Positions 19,149-28,133 are shown, counted from the stretch's first letter. The stretch is DNA of 56,126 nt from JAVBLV01 sp031553195 (GCA_031553195.1 JAVBLV010000089.1:1-56126); one strand, 5' to 3'. Notes: a model not told the origin generated them from the sequence alone. Made by a program: numbers and translations.

Positions 19149-21737
19149 TTATTTGCTAACAACTGCTTTCACTTTTTTCGGCGTTTCGCGTACTACCTTA
19201 ATGGTTTCTTCTCCGTTAACCTCATGCGTGGTAATCTGGATTTCGTCGCCTTTTTTAAGCTCTGTTTTAATAATTTCCTCTGCTAATTCGTCTTCTATAT
19301 ATTTTTGAATAGCTCGTTTTAGAGGACGCGCGCCAAAATCGGGATCCCAACCTTTCTCAATAAGAAAATCTTTTGCTTTATCGCTGATTTCAAGCAAATA
19401 ACCCATTTTTACAACTCTATCTAGCAAGTCTTTCAATTCAATATCGATAATCTTATAAATATCTTCGCGTTCTAAGCTATTGAAGATTATAACGTCGTCT
19501 ATACGATTCAAAAATTCGGGAGCAAAAGCTTTTTTCAAGGCATTTTCAATAACACTTTTTTCCAATGTTGCTTTGGATTTTTCTCTAACCGAAGTAGAAA
19601 ATCCAACGCCAACGCCAAAGTCCTTTAATTGACGCGATCCGATATTGGAAGTCATAATGATAAGCGTGTTTTTGAAATCGACTTTACGTCCCATTCCATC
19701 GGTAAGTTGTCCATCGTCAAGTACTTGTAGAAGTATGTTGAATACGTCAGGATGGGCTTTCTCTATTTCGTCGAGCAATATAATAGAATAAGGCTTCCGG
19801 CGTACTTTTTCTGTTAATTGTCCGCCTTCTTCGTAGCCAACATAACCCGGAGGCGCGCCGATCAAACGCGAAACGGCAAATTTTTCCATATATTCGCTCA
19901 TGTCTATCCGGATCATAGCGCTTTCGGAATCAAATAAATATTTTGCCAAAACCTTTGCCAGATAAGTCTTTCCAACGCCTGTCGGCCCCAAAAATATCAA
20001 TGACCCGATGGGTTTATTCGGATCTTTTAATCCCACGCGGTTTCTTCGAATAGCGCGAACCACTTTCCTAATGGCCTCGTTCTGACCGATTACAGAATCG
20101 GCTAATTCTTTTTCCATATTGGCTAACCGATCGTTTTCGCTCTGTGCAATTCGTTGAACGGGTACGCCGGTCATCATGGCAACCACTTCAGCCACATCAT
20201 GTTCGGTTACTTCAACTCTATGATTACTGGATTCATTAATCCACTCGGACTTAATGCTGTCCAATCTTTTTTGAAGATTCCTTTCTTTATCTCTATATTC
20301 GGCCGCTTCATTATATTTCTTATCTGTAACTGCCTTTTTCTTCAATTCGGTTATCGTTTCTACTTCCTTTTCAAGATTTAGCATCTCTTCCGGAACATCT
20401 ATATTGGTAATGTGTACCCTGGAACCAGCCTCATCCATGGCATCAATGGCTTTATCCGGTAGTAATCTGTCGGAAACATAACGATTGGTGAGTTGTACGC
20501 AGGCATTTAAGGCTTCATCTGTGTAACTTACTAAATGATGCGCTTCATATTTATCCTTAATATTATTCAATATTTCCAAAGTTTCATCGGGAGTTGTCGC
20601 TTCGACAAATACTTTCTGAAAACGGCGTTCCAATGCTCCGTCTTTTTCTATGTATTGCCTGTATTCGTCCAATGTCGTAGCGCCTATGCATTGTATATCG
20701 CCTCTTGCCAAAGCAGGCTTGAACATATTGGAAGCATCCAGAGCGCCAGAAGCGTTTCCGGCGCCAACGATGGTATGTATCTCGTCAATAAAAAGGATAA
20801 TATCCGGATTCCGTTCCAATTCATTCAGAATCGCTTTCATACGTTCTTCAAATTGCCCTCTGTATTTTGTTCCGGCTACAAGGGAGGCCAAATCAAGCGT
20901 AACCACGCGTTTGTTAAATAATGTCCTGGGAACTTTATGTTCGGCAATGCGAATAGCCAGACCTTCTGCAATGGCAGATTTTCCTACGCCGGGTTCTCCG
21001 ATTAAAACCGGATTATTCTTTTTTCTCCGGCTTAAAATCTGAGCAATCCTCTCCAATTCCCGTTCTCTTCCTACAATAGGATCCAAGCGATTTTCAGCGG
21101 CGGCTCTTGTCAAATCTTTTCCAAAGTTATCCAGGGCCGGCGTTTTTTTAGACGAGTTTCCAGACAAAGAGGGGTCGGAACCCATAGAAAAAGAATCATC
21201 ATCTTTCATTCCGTCATCTTCTTCATAATTGCTAAAGTCCGAATCTTTATTTTCTGCATAAGGCGCAGAAAAATCGTCTACATTCGAAATAGTTGAAGAT
21301 TTATTGATCAGGCGCTGTTCAACTTTTTCATAGGTGACTCCATAGTGATCCAGTATTTTTTTTACGACATTATCGTCATCTTTCAGCGTTGCCAACAAAA
21401 TATGTTCAGTGCCTATTAATTTACTTTTATGTTTGGTTGATTCCAAGAATGATAAACGTAAAATTTTTTCTGTTTGCCGTAACACGGGAAGTTCCGTTTC
21501 TGATAAAATTTGAGGAGAAACATTTTCTACCTGCATAACCGTTTTGTCAATAACTTGCCTCAATTCGAGCGCATTAATGTTTAATTGGTTTAGAATTTTC
21601 ACGGCTAAAGAAGTATCTTCTCTTAAAATACTCAAAAATATATGTTCAATTCCGACGAAACTACTTTTCAAACGTAAAGCTTCATCTTTACTGCTTGCAA
21701 TGGCAGCTTTTGCATTGTTTGTGAAATTAGCTTCCAT
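19149..21737 (-). CDS. clpC: ClpC-type AAA+ chaperone, ATPase subunit of the Clp protease
   Basis: 862 residues. It unfolds protein substrates and feeds them to ClpP. Two Clp N-terminal repeats lie at 1-145 (NAKAAIASSKDEALRL, GIEHIFLSIL and GTEHILLATL). An acidic linker is followed by AAA-1 with Walker A GEPGVGKS and IDEIHTIVGAG, a short middle region with a UVR-like motif (KKYNEAAEYRDKERNLQKRL), AAA-2 with GPTGVGKT and LLDEIEKAHPDVF, and a C-terminal D2-small domain. The UVR-type middle rather than the long ClpB coiled coil favours ClpC. Transcribed from a promoter about 145 bases upstream that abuts a perfect palindrome. Confidence 0.93.
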   Translation of the reverse strand: MEANFTNNAKAAIASSKDEALRLKSSFVGIEHIFLSILREDTSLAVKILNQLNINALELRQVIDKTVMQVENVSPQILSETELPVLRQTEKILRLSFLESTKHKSKLIGTEHILLATLKDDDNVVKKILDHYGVTYEKVEQRLINKSSTISNVDDFSAPYAENKDSDFSNYEEDDGMKDDDSFSMGSDPSLSGNSSKKTPALDNFGKDLTRAAAENRLDPIVGRERELERIAQILSRRKKNNPVLIGEPGVGKSAIAEGLAIRIAEHKVPRTLFNKRVVTLDLASLVAGTKYRGQFEERMKAILNELERNPDIILFIDEIHTIVGAGNASGALDASNMFKPALARGDIQCIGATTLDEYRQYIEKDGALERRFQKVFVEATTPDETLEILNNIKDKYEAHHLVSYTDEALNACVQLTNRYVSDRLLPDKAIDAMDEAGSRVHITNIDVPEEMLNLEKEVETITELKKKAVTDKKYNEAAEYRDKERNLQKRLDSIKSEWINESSNHRVEVTEHDVAEVVAMMTGVPVQRIAQSENDRLANMEKELADSVIGQNEAIRKVVRAIRRNRVGLKDPNKPIGSLIFLGPTGVGKTYLAKVLAKYLFDSESAMIRIDMSEYMEKFAVSRLIGAPPGYVGYEEGGQLTEKVRRKPYSIILLDEIEKAHPDVFNILLQVLDDGQLTDGMGRKVDFKNTLIIMTSNIGSRQLKDFGVGVGFSTSVREKSKATLEKSVIENALKKAFAPEFLNRIDDVIIFNSLEREDIYKIIDIELKDLLDRVVKMGYLLEISDKAKDFLIEKGWDPDFGARPLKRAIQKYIEDELAEEIIKTELKKGDEIQITTHEVNGEETIKVVRETPKKVKAVVSK

Positions 21738-21882
21738 ATTTATTTTTTATTTTATTATTTTAATTCTTGTTTCAGTTGTATTTCTCTTGGCCTACGCGGT
21801 CTTATTTTAAGCGTATGAATATGCTTTAAGTAAAAGAAATTCAACGAAAACAGATTCCTCAAATACTGTGCCAACATTATTT

Positions 21883-21917
21883 CAAAGATACATAATATGA
21901 CATATTGTCATATTATG
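21883..21917 (-). promoter_or_regulatory. clpC promoter -7 box abutting a perfect 12-3-12 palindrome (putative operator)
   Basis: TATCTTTG on the minus strand (complement of 21883-21890) is a strong -7 box. Directly upstream, 21891-21917 is a perfect inverted repeat: cataatatgaca, tat, tgtcatattatg. The palindrome fills the whole spacer between -33 and -7, where a bound repressor would block the promoter; a canonical TTTG at -33 is missing. It does not resemble CIRCE or the CtsR heptad repeat as known. Confidence 0.6.
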
Positions 21918-21972
21918 AAATATATCTTATTATCAACAGATGTTTGTTAATAAAGAGCGTTTTTTCCAAAGC

Positions 21973-22003
21973 TTTTCAGATGTCTTTATTTTTCGTAACT
22001 TTG
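21973..22003 (+). promoter_or_regulatory. Promoter TTTT-N19-TAACTTTG toward gyrA
   Basis: TTTT at 21973-21976 and TAACTTTG at 21996-22003 are spaced by 19 bases. It points to gyrA, 354 bases downstream, with degenerate MITE copy E between. A 37-codon frame from about 22038 (MKLGFFKVIVF) follows but runs into the MITE and is probably not a gene. Confidence 0.55.
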
Positions 22004-22110
22004 TAAGTCCTCTTTTATTGATAATACTAATGGAGAAATGAAGTTAGGATTTTTCAAAGTTATTGTTTTTCAATTTAGAAACGATAAAAAGGGTGATAAA
22101 TTATTTTGGG

Positions 22111-22245
22111 AAGTTGTTTTCATTTTTATGAAAACAGATTTTGGAAGGTAAGAACAATGTGTTTGCAAGCTGGATTTTCAAACAATAGCAAAGTTATTTG
22201 GCAAAATTCCGGCAAAAAAGAACGAAAATAACTCTTAAGATTAAA
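22111..22245 (+). repeat. Degenerate palindromic MITE, copy E
   Basis: gaagttgttttcatttttatg at the left, then aaaacagattttgga, gtttgcaagctggattttca, aacaatag, ttatttgg and aaaattccggcaaaaaagaa follow the order of copy D, with many substitutions. The right end is unrecognisable. This is an old copy in the gyrA upstream region. Confidence 0.6.
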
Positions 22246-22305
22246 GTGAGAATTTTATAAATAGGATTTTAATCTTGATATTATTATTAGGCAGGGAAAA
22301 GCGCC

Positions 22306-22334
22306 TTGACAAAGAAATTTAACGTTAATATAAA
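22306..22334 (+). promoter_or_regulatory. Sigma-70-like sequence TTGACA-N17-TATAAA before gyrA
   Basis: TTGACA at 22306-22311 and TATAAA at 22329-22334 are exactly 17 bases apart, and gyrA begins 23 bases later. Bacteroidetes primary sigma factor does not normally use this consensus, so it may be chance. Confidence 0.25.
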
Positions 22335-22356
22335 TATTTGAATTGCATAAGCCAAG

Positions 22357-24891
22357 ATGGAGATAGAAGGAGAGAAAATTGTAAGAGTTGATATTGAGAA
22401 CCAGATGAAGACGGCATACATAGATTATGCGATGTCTGTCATTGTTTCACGCGCATTACCCGATGTCCGCGATGGGTTAAAGCCAGTCCATCGCCGTATT
22501 TTATTTGCAATGAATGAAATGGGAATGCAGTATAATAAACCCCATAAGAAATCAGCAAGAATTGTCGGAGAGGTGCTAGGTAAATATCACCCCCATGGAG
22601 ATAGTTCCGTTTATGACGCTATGGTTCGGATGGCTCAACCTTGGAGTATGCGTTATATGCTTATCGACGGGCAGGGAAATTTCGGTTCCGTCGACGGAGA
22701 TCCTCCTGCCGCTATGCGTTATACGGAAGCCCGTTTAGATAGGATATCGGACGAATTATTGGCGGATATTGACAAAGATACTGTTGACTTTCAATTGAAT
22801 TTCGACGATTCATTACAAGAACCTACCGTACTACCTACTCGTATTCCTAATTTGTTGATAAACGGCTCGTCGGGTATTGCAGTGGGAATGGCGACTAATA
22901 TGCCTCCGCATAATTTGAAAGAGATAATTGACGGAACCATTGCATTTATTGAAAATGAGGATATAACCATAGCGGAGTTAATGCAATACGTTAAAGCTCC
23001 TGATTTTCCAACCGGAGCTATTATATATGGATACGAAGGCGTGCGGGAAGCTTTTGAAACGGGGAGAGGACGCATTGTGATGCGTTCCGACGCTAAAATT
23101 GAAACCGATAATAACGGTAAGGAAATTATCGTCGTAACCAGTATCCCTTACCAAGTCTGTAAATCGGATATGATAAAGAAACAAGCGGCGTTGGTACAAG
23201 AAAAGAGAATAGATGGAATTACCAATATTCGCGACGAATCCGACCAAAGCGGTATCCGGGTGGTGTATGAAATACGTCGCGACGTTGTTTCAAATGTCAT
23301 CCTTAATAAACTATTCCAATATTCCGATCTGCAGACATCATTCAGCGTCAATAATATTGCGTTGGTGAAAGGACGTCCGATGTTATTAAATCTGAAAGAC
23401 ATTATTTCCCACTTTGTCGAACATAGGATAGAGGTCGTTACACGTAGAACCCGTTTTGAATTAACGGAAGCTGAAAAAAGGGCGCATATTCTTGAAGGCT
23501 TGTTAAAAGCATTGGATTTTATTGATGAAATCATTGCCATTATACGCGCCTCGGAATCTGTGGATGATGCGCGTAGCAGCTTGATGGAACGTTTCGGCTT
23601 TACAGAACCTCAATCGAGAGCTATTGTCGATATGAGATTACGTCAATTGGCAGGTTTGGAACGCGTTAAGCTAAAAAATGAATATGATGAATTAATGACT
23701 TTTATTCAACGCTGCAAAGAAATACTGGAAAGCCATGAAATTCTTATGAGTGTAATTAAAAATGAACTCATTCAAATTCGTGAAAAATATGCCGACGAAC
23801 GAAAAAGCCGAATTGAATATTCAGCTTCAGATTTTCGTATCGAAGATACTATTGCAGATGAAGATGTTGTTATAACTATTTCGCATTTAGGTTATGTAAA
23901 GCGCACCCAATTAAGCGAATATAAGAGACAAAATAGGGGAGGAGTCGGTTCTCGCGGAAGTTCTACCCGAGAAGAAGATTTTGTAGAACACTTATTTATC
24001 GCTTCGATGCATAATTATATGCTATTTTTTACAGAAAAAGGCAAATGTTATTGGTTGCGCGTGTTTGAAATTCCGGAGGGAACAAAAATATCAAAAGGAA
24101 GAGCCATACAGAATCTTATCAATATTGAACAGGATGATAAGGTAAAGGCATATATTAATGTAAAGAGTTTGAAAGACGAAGAGTATATCAACAATAATTT
24201 CATTACTCTTTGCACTAAAAAAGGCATCATTAAAAAGACGTCTCTGGAAGCCTATTCGCGACCACGTCAAAATGGCATAGGCGCTATTACTGTCCGGGAT
24301 GGAGATGAATTACTGGAAGCAAAAATGACAAATGGAAGTTGCGAAATGATGATGGCGTTGCGTTCCGGAAAAGCAATTCGCTTCAATGAAAAAACAGTTC
24401 GCCCTATGGGACGCAATGCATCAGGCGTTCGAGGAATTAGACTAAATTCGGAAACAGACGAAGTAATTGGAATGATTTGCGTAGATAATGATCAATACGA
24501 TATTCTAGTCGTTTCTGAAAAAGGCTATGGAAAAAGATCTAAGTTAGAAGACTATAGAGAAACAAATAGGGGAGGGAAAGGCGTTAAAACAATCAGTATA
24601 ACAGATAAAACAGGTCAATTGATTGCTATAGAGAATGTAACGGATCAGAATGACTTAATGATTATTAATAAATCCGGCATCACGATTCGTTTGGGAGTTG
24701 CAAATCTGAGAGTATCCGGACGCGCCACGCAAGGCGTTCGATTGATCGACTTAAGAAAAAATGATGAAATTGCTTCTATTGCCAAAATTGATGTCGAAGA
24801 AGAAGAAGAAGATGCAGAAATAGAAAATACCGAAAGCGAATTAAATGATGGTAATACTGAAGACATTGGCTTAGTTGATAATGAACAATAA
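22357..24891 (+). CDS. gyrA: DNA gyrase subunit A
   Basis: 844 residues. Cuts and rejoins DNA to introduce negative supercoils with GyrB. The catalytic tyrosine is Y122 in AAMRYTEARL, with numbering equal to E. coli. The quinolone-determining region reads HPHGDSSVYD with S83 and D87, the wild-type state. The C-terminal beta-pinwheel is complete, with GyrA-box-like QNRGGVG and later NRGGKG; the canonical box is QRRGGKG, so it is slightly degenerate. An acidic tail rich in E and D follows. Full length and the box favour GyrA over ParC. A TPR gene follows 73 bases downstream. Confidence 0.95.
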   Translation: MEIEGEKIVRVDIENQMKTAYIDYAMSVIVSRALPDVRDGLKPVHRRILFAMNEMGMQYNKPHKKSARIVGEVLGKYHPHGDSSVYDAMVRMAQPWSMRYMLIDGQGNFGSVDGDPPAAMRYTEARLDRISDELLADIDKDTVDFQLNFDDSLQEPTVLPTRIPNLLINGSSGIAVGMATNMPPHNLKEIIDGTIAFIENEDITIAELMQYVKAPDFPTGAIIYGYEGVREAFETGRGRIVMRSDAKIETDNNGKEIIVVTSIPYQVCKSDMIKKQAALVQEKRIDGITNIRDESDQSGIRVVYEIRRDVVSNVILNKLFQYSDLQTSFSVNNIALVKGRPMLLNLKDIISHFVEHRIEVVTRRTRFELTEAEKRAHILEGLLKALDFIDEIIAIIRASESVDDARSSLMERFGFTEPQSRAIVDMRLRQLAGLERVKLKNEYDELMTFIQRCKEILESHEILMSVIKNELIQIREKYADERKSRIEYSASDFRIEDTIADEDVVITISHLGYVKRTQLSEYKRQNRGGVGSRGSSTREEDFVEHLFIASMHNYMLFFTEKGKCYWLRVFEIPEGTKISKGRAIQNLINIEQDDKVKAYINVKSLKDEEYINNNFITLCTKKGIIKKTSLEAYSRPRQNGIGAITVRDGDELLEAKMTNGSCEMMMALRSGKAIRFNEKTVRPMGRNASGVRGIRLNSETDEVIGMICVDNDQYDILVVSEKGYGKRSKLEDYRETNRGGKGVKTISITDKTGQLIAIENVTDQNDLMIINKSGITIRLGVANLRVSGRATQGVRLIDLRKNDEIASIAKIDVEEEEEDAEIENTESELNDGNTEDIGLVDNEQ

Positions 24892-24964
24892 TTTTTTAAA
24901 AGACGAAGATATTTTTTGGATATAATATAATATAATAAATTATGAACTTAAATCTTTTTGCAAA

Positions 24965-26146
24965 ATGAAAAAAGTAATTTTATTTATCTCATTGGCAGTA
25001 ATGGCTTTAACTGCCAACTCTCAATCTCTCAAAGTTGAAAGCGCAGCGTCCGATTTAAGAAATAAGCGTTTGGATAGAGCTAAAACCAACATTGACGATG
25101 CTAGTGAAAATGAGAACACAAAAAATGACGCCAAAACATGGCATTATAAAGCCGCTATTTATTATGAAATAGCAACTACCGATAAAGAAAAATATAAAAA
25201 ACTATCCGACAACGCTTTACAAGTAGCGGTTGAATCTGCATTAAAATGCATGGAGCTAGATAAAAATAATGAATTTTCAAAAGAGAATACCATTATCTTG
25301 AAAAATGCCAGTATAATCATGTATAATAGTGGCGTTACATATTTCGAAAATGCCGATTATATAAATGCATTATCTTCTTTTGAGAGTGTAATTAAAATCA
25401 ATCAAGACAGGGAAAGCTCGATTCAAGCAAGAAATATTGCAGGTTTATCTGCTGAAATGCTAAGGGATACGGCTACTGCTATCAAATATTATCAAACTCT
25501 AGTAAATTCGAAATTTGATGGCAATAGACCTTATTCTTTTACATATCAGATATATAGAATAAAAAACGATACTACGAAGTCCTTTGATATAGCCAATAAA
25601 TGGACTAAGAACATGCCTCGTAGTTTGGATGCATATATTGCATTGGCTAGTACTTATGCATGGACAAAAAATGCTAGCAAAACAGATGAAATTTTAAAAT
25701 CAGCCTTAAGCATAGCAGATACGATAAAAGATCCCAAATTTTCCAAAGCTGATTTTTTTACTAAAATGGGGGGGATTTACGAACAATTAGGCGATACTGA
25801 AAAAGCAAAAGCAAAATATCAAGATGCATTAAAAGTAGATCCCAATTTGCATAGCGCAAATTTCTTTTTAGGCGCATTGTATTTTAATCAGGGGGTTGAT
25901 AAAACTGAGGAAGCAAATAAAACTAACGACAATGCATTATTTAATAAGTTAATGGATGATTCAAAGAAATTTTTTGCAGACGCGATTCCATATTTAGAGA
26001 AAGCCGTTGAGATTAATCCAAGAGATCTTGCTGCATTAAGGGCTTTGCAAAGTTGTTATGTCCGAGTAGATAATTCCAGTAAAGCAGCAGAAATTAAAGC
26101 AAAAATAGATGCGTTAGCAGTTCCTAAACCCAAAGCCAACGAATAA
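24965..26146 (+). CDS. Secreted or periplasmic TPR protein
   Basis: 393 residues. A signal peptide (MKKVILFISL, cut near ANSQ) is followed by helical tetratricopeptide repeats: clear units near NSGVTYFENADYINALSSF, GGIYEQLGDTEKAKAKYQ and NFFLGALYFNQGVDKTEEA. TPR proteins act as protein-binding scaffolds; the partner is unknown. It probably shares the gyrA transcript, since the gap is 73 bases and a terminator lies just after its stop. Confidence 0.8.
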   Translation: MKKVILFISLAVMALTANSQSLKVESAASDLRNKRLDRAKTNIDDASENENTKNDAKTWHYKAAIYYEIATTDKEKYKKLSDNALQVAVESALKCMELDKNNEFSKENTIILKNASIIMYNSGVTYFENADYINALSSFESVIKINQDRESSIQARNIAGLSAEMLRDTATAIKYYQTLVNSKFDGNRPYSFTYQIYRIKNDTTKSFDIANKWTKNMPRSLDAYIALASTYAWTKNASKTDEILKSALSIADTIKDPKFSKADFFTKMGGIYEQLGDTEKAKAKYQDALKVDPNLHSANFFLGALYFNQGVDKTEEANKTNDNALFNKLMDDSKKFFADAIPYLEKAVEINPRDLAALRALQSCYVRVDNSSKAAEIKAKIDALAVPKPKANE

Positions 26147-26158
26147 GACATAAAATAG

Positions 26159-26190
26159 AGGATACTTTTATTGAGGTATCCTTTATTTTG
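26159..26190 (+). terminator. Terminator after the gyrA-TPR unit
   Basis: aggatac and gtatcct pair around a 10-base loop (26159-26182), followed by ttattttg, 13 bases past the TPR gene stop. Confidence 0.7.
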
Positions 26191-26375
26191 TAATTTTGAT
26201 ATTTAACATAATATAAATTATAACCAAAAAGATAACTATTTGATTTTTAAATATTTAAATCTTTGTACAATTCCACTCCAAGACACATTCTCGCCTCTTG
26301 CAGCTTAGTCATACAATTAGATATTTTAGCCTTTACCGGAGCGTACCTAATCCATACCTTCAAGCTTCGCAATAA

Positions 26376-27160
26376 AGACTTAGTAGCAGTATTGCTTTTG
26401 CTTTTCTAGGAGCGTTAGCAACGTTAGTTGTTGTAAATAATTTTTCACAAGTACATAAAATAAAAGAAGACATAAGTACTGAAATAAAAGAGATAAACAA
26501 GGATATTGCAGAACTAAAATCATTTTCGCATAGGGATATATCAGATTACACAAGTATAAAAATCAAAGAAATAGAATTTGAATATTACAATAAAACGAAT
26601 GGAAAGATAAAAAGGAAGTATTAAATAAAATCTCTATATATGTTGGGATTAATGCCAAAACATCAAATCAAGCATTAGCTTTTTTACAAAATACATTCGA
26701 TTCTTTTACATCTTACTCCTACTTTGATTATGGAAAAGAAATTTCAAAATACTGCTATGTCTTTTTTGCTTTCACAGATAATAAAAACGAAGAATTGATT
26801 AAAAGATGTTTAGAAATAGCATTTAGCCTGTTTTATTTCAACACCTTCAATGATGATATCAAATTGATATCGCCCGCTACAGATTCTTTTAAATTGCTTA
26901 AAGAATTTTCCAAATACGCAAATATTTCAAAATATAGTGAACTGAAGAACGCCGTTACACAGAGAATCAATGAGATTCAAACAGAAATCGAAAAAGAACA
27001 GCCGTCTGATTTTATAAATAATGTAAAGAAAGCTTTCAAATATACACTTCAAAGCCAAGATGAAACCGAGATATTAAGAGACATGGAGATATTAGCAATA
27101 ATTAAAAAGGAAGAATCAGACAACAAAGAAAAAGGATTTCCAAAAGGCGTTGAATTTTAA
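26376..27160 (+). pseudogene. Frameshifted, start-less membrane-anchored coiled-coil gene
   Basis: One frame is open from 26376 to the stop at 26622-26624 and encodes a hydrophobic segment (AFAFLGALATLVVVNN) then a charged helix (HKIKEDISTEIKEINKDIAEL). A second frame is open from 26594 to 27160 and continues in the same style (KDKKEVLNKISIYVG and onward). The switch lies between 26594 and 26621 and needs a single-base change. No start codon precedes the first part, so the 5' end is also lost. Family not recognised. The upstream stretch 26195-26375 shows nothing coding. Confidence 0.6.
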
Positions 27161-27437
27161 ATCTACAATAATAAAACAAACCATACTTTCAGGATGCGCG
27201 GAGCTCCTGGATAAATACCTTGCAAGCCAAACGGAGGCGTTGGAGAAAGCTGCGCGGTTTTGGTACCGTCAGTACTGGCAATTTATTATAGTGGTTACGC
27301 TCTGCCTTACTGCCATATTGGCTTTGGCTTTTAGCGGCATTATCAGCGAGACGGTTACCGCTACTTTGCTTGGCAGCATAATCGGCTATGCTTTTGGCAA
27401 AAGCAGGGGAAGCAACACGCGAAAGGATGAAAACTGA
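27150..27437 (+). CDS. Small membrane protein, unknown
   Basis: 95 residues, starting at a TTG that overlaps the end of the broken upstream gene by 11 bases, with AAAGG upstream. A helical N-terminus is followed by two hydrophobic segments (WQFIIVVTLCLTAILALAF and TLLGSIIGYAFGK) and a basic tail. The overlap suggests coupling to the upstream gene when it was intact. No family recognised. Confidence 0.5.
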   Translation: MNFKSTIIKQTILSGCAELLDKYLASQTEALEKAARFWYRQYWQFIIVVTLCLTAILALAFSGIISETVTATLLGSIIGYAFGKSRGSNTRKDEN

Positions 27438-27474
27438 GACCATCGCCACGCTTGCCAAAAAGATTACTTCTTTC

Positions 27475-27498
27475 TTATCTGAATAAATCGGCATGGGT
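27475..27498 (-). pseudogene. Remnant of a yafQ-like toxin C-terminus
   Basis: On the minus strand the last codons before a TAA read THADLFR, the conserved end of YafQ toxins. Eighteen bases are identical to the end of the intact yafQ copy at 28174-28191. Nothing upstream of these codons matches YafQ. Confidence 0.4.
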
Positions 27499-27515
27499 TT
27501 TATTGGTAAGCATCG

Positions 27516-27821
27516 TTAACCTATTACTTCCTTTAGGTTTTTGGAGTGTTCCAATCCCATTACAAAAACTGTATTTTTTACTACCTTATAAGCAAAAACC
27601 CATCCATTAAGCGACGCACACAAATAACCGTAATCATGCCAATGATAATCATTATAACGGCAACGGGCATTCAGGTGCGTTTTGCCGACTTGCTTAGCGA
27701 AGCTTCTCAATTCTTTAGATTTACGCAAAGCGGTAGTTTCGCTTTTGTAATTTTCAAGAATAAATTCATTTACGGCGTTTATCTTTTGCCGTACTTGTTT
27801 TGCTATTTTTGTTTTTGGCAT
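27516..27821 (-). CDS. Putative type II toxin of a second TA pair
   Basis: 101 residues. A basic helical N-terminus (KTKIAKQVRQKINAVNEFI) is followed by alternating strands (GYLCASLNGWVFAYKVVKNTVFVMGL), which is a layout like RelE/ParE toxins, though I cannot assign a family. It overlaps the upstream gene by 56 bases, which is common in TA pairs. Located in a patch with a YafQ module and gene remnants. The call rests on size, context and fold pattern. Confidence 0.5.
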   Translation of the reverse strand: MPKTKIAKQVRQKINAVNEFILENYKSETTALRKSKELRSFAKQVGKTHLNARCRYNDYHWHDYGYLCASLNGWVFAYKVVKNTVFVMGLEHSKNLKEVIG

Positions 27822-28014
27822 AATGGTCTTTTATTTTTGCATCTAATTCATCAAAAAACACATCTACATCCACCGATCCCGCCATTAATTCGGCATACTC
27901 TTTGTCTTCGTCAGCTTCGGCTTTTTCCTTTATTTTTACGTATTTAAGTGTGCGCAAATGTTCTATCAACTGCTTTGCGCCACGCGCTTTTTCGTCTATG
28001 CTAATTGTAATCAT
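27766..28014 (-). CDS. Putative antitoxin of the second TA pair
   Basis: 82 residues. Starts with strand-helix-strand (MITISIDEKARGAKQLIEHL, then YVKIKE) and has an acidic middle and a very basic, lysine-rich end (KNKNSKTSTAKDKRRK). The N-terminal pattern echoes that of the two small proteins beginning MTTVT. The start ATG is 11 bases after the stop of the 35-residue frame upstream, and the 3' end overlaps the putative toxin. Confidence 0.5.
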   Translation of the reverse strand: MITISIDEKARGAKQLIEHLRTLKYVKIKEKAEADEDKEYAELMAGSVDVDVFFDELDAKIKDHYAKNKNSKTSTAKDKRRK

Positions 28015-28025
28015 AGCTTTAGGTT

Positions 28026-28133
28026 TTAATCTTCTGTTATTGTTACTTTTATGCCTGGAATAACTTTCAGCAACTCGATTAAAGCGTCTATTAGCTTTGT
28101 GTGTTCTTCAAATGTGATGGTTACGGTTGTCAT
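28026..28133 (-). CDS. 35-residue antitoxin-like small protein (possibly a truncated antitoxin)
   Basis: ATG at 28133, TAA at 28026-28028. The product begins MTTVTITFEEHTKLIDAL and ends GIKVTITED, parallel to the first 30 residues of the YafQ antitoxin (MTTVTFEFEKKTKAIETL, GIKATISE). It lies behind an identical 49-base leader. It ends where the other protein continues into its toxin-binding tail, so it is either a truncated antitoxin or a lone DNA-binding domain. Confidence 0.5.
   Translation of the reverse strand: MTTVTITFEEHTKLIDALIELLKVIPGIKVTITED

Noticed and set aside
22038..22151. 37-codon frame (MKLGFFKVIVF...) between the promoter and gyrA
   Set aside because: It runs into degenerate MITE copy E, has no family resemblance, and is too short to support without translation data.
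22594..22626. Possible quinolone-resistance changes in gyrA
   Set aside because: S83 and D87 are both the wild-type residues in HPHGDSSVYD.
27189..27494. Minus-strand frame of 101 codons opposite the small membrane protein gene
   Set aside because: It is the antisense shadow of 27150-27437, whose plus-strand product has a coherent two-span membrane pattern. Only the last codons near 27475-27498 (THADLFR) are of interest, in a different register.
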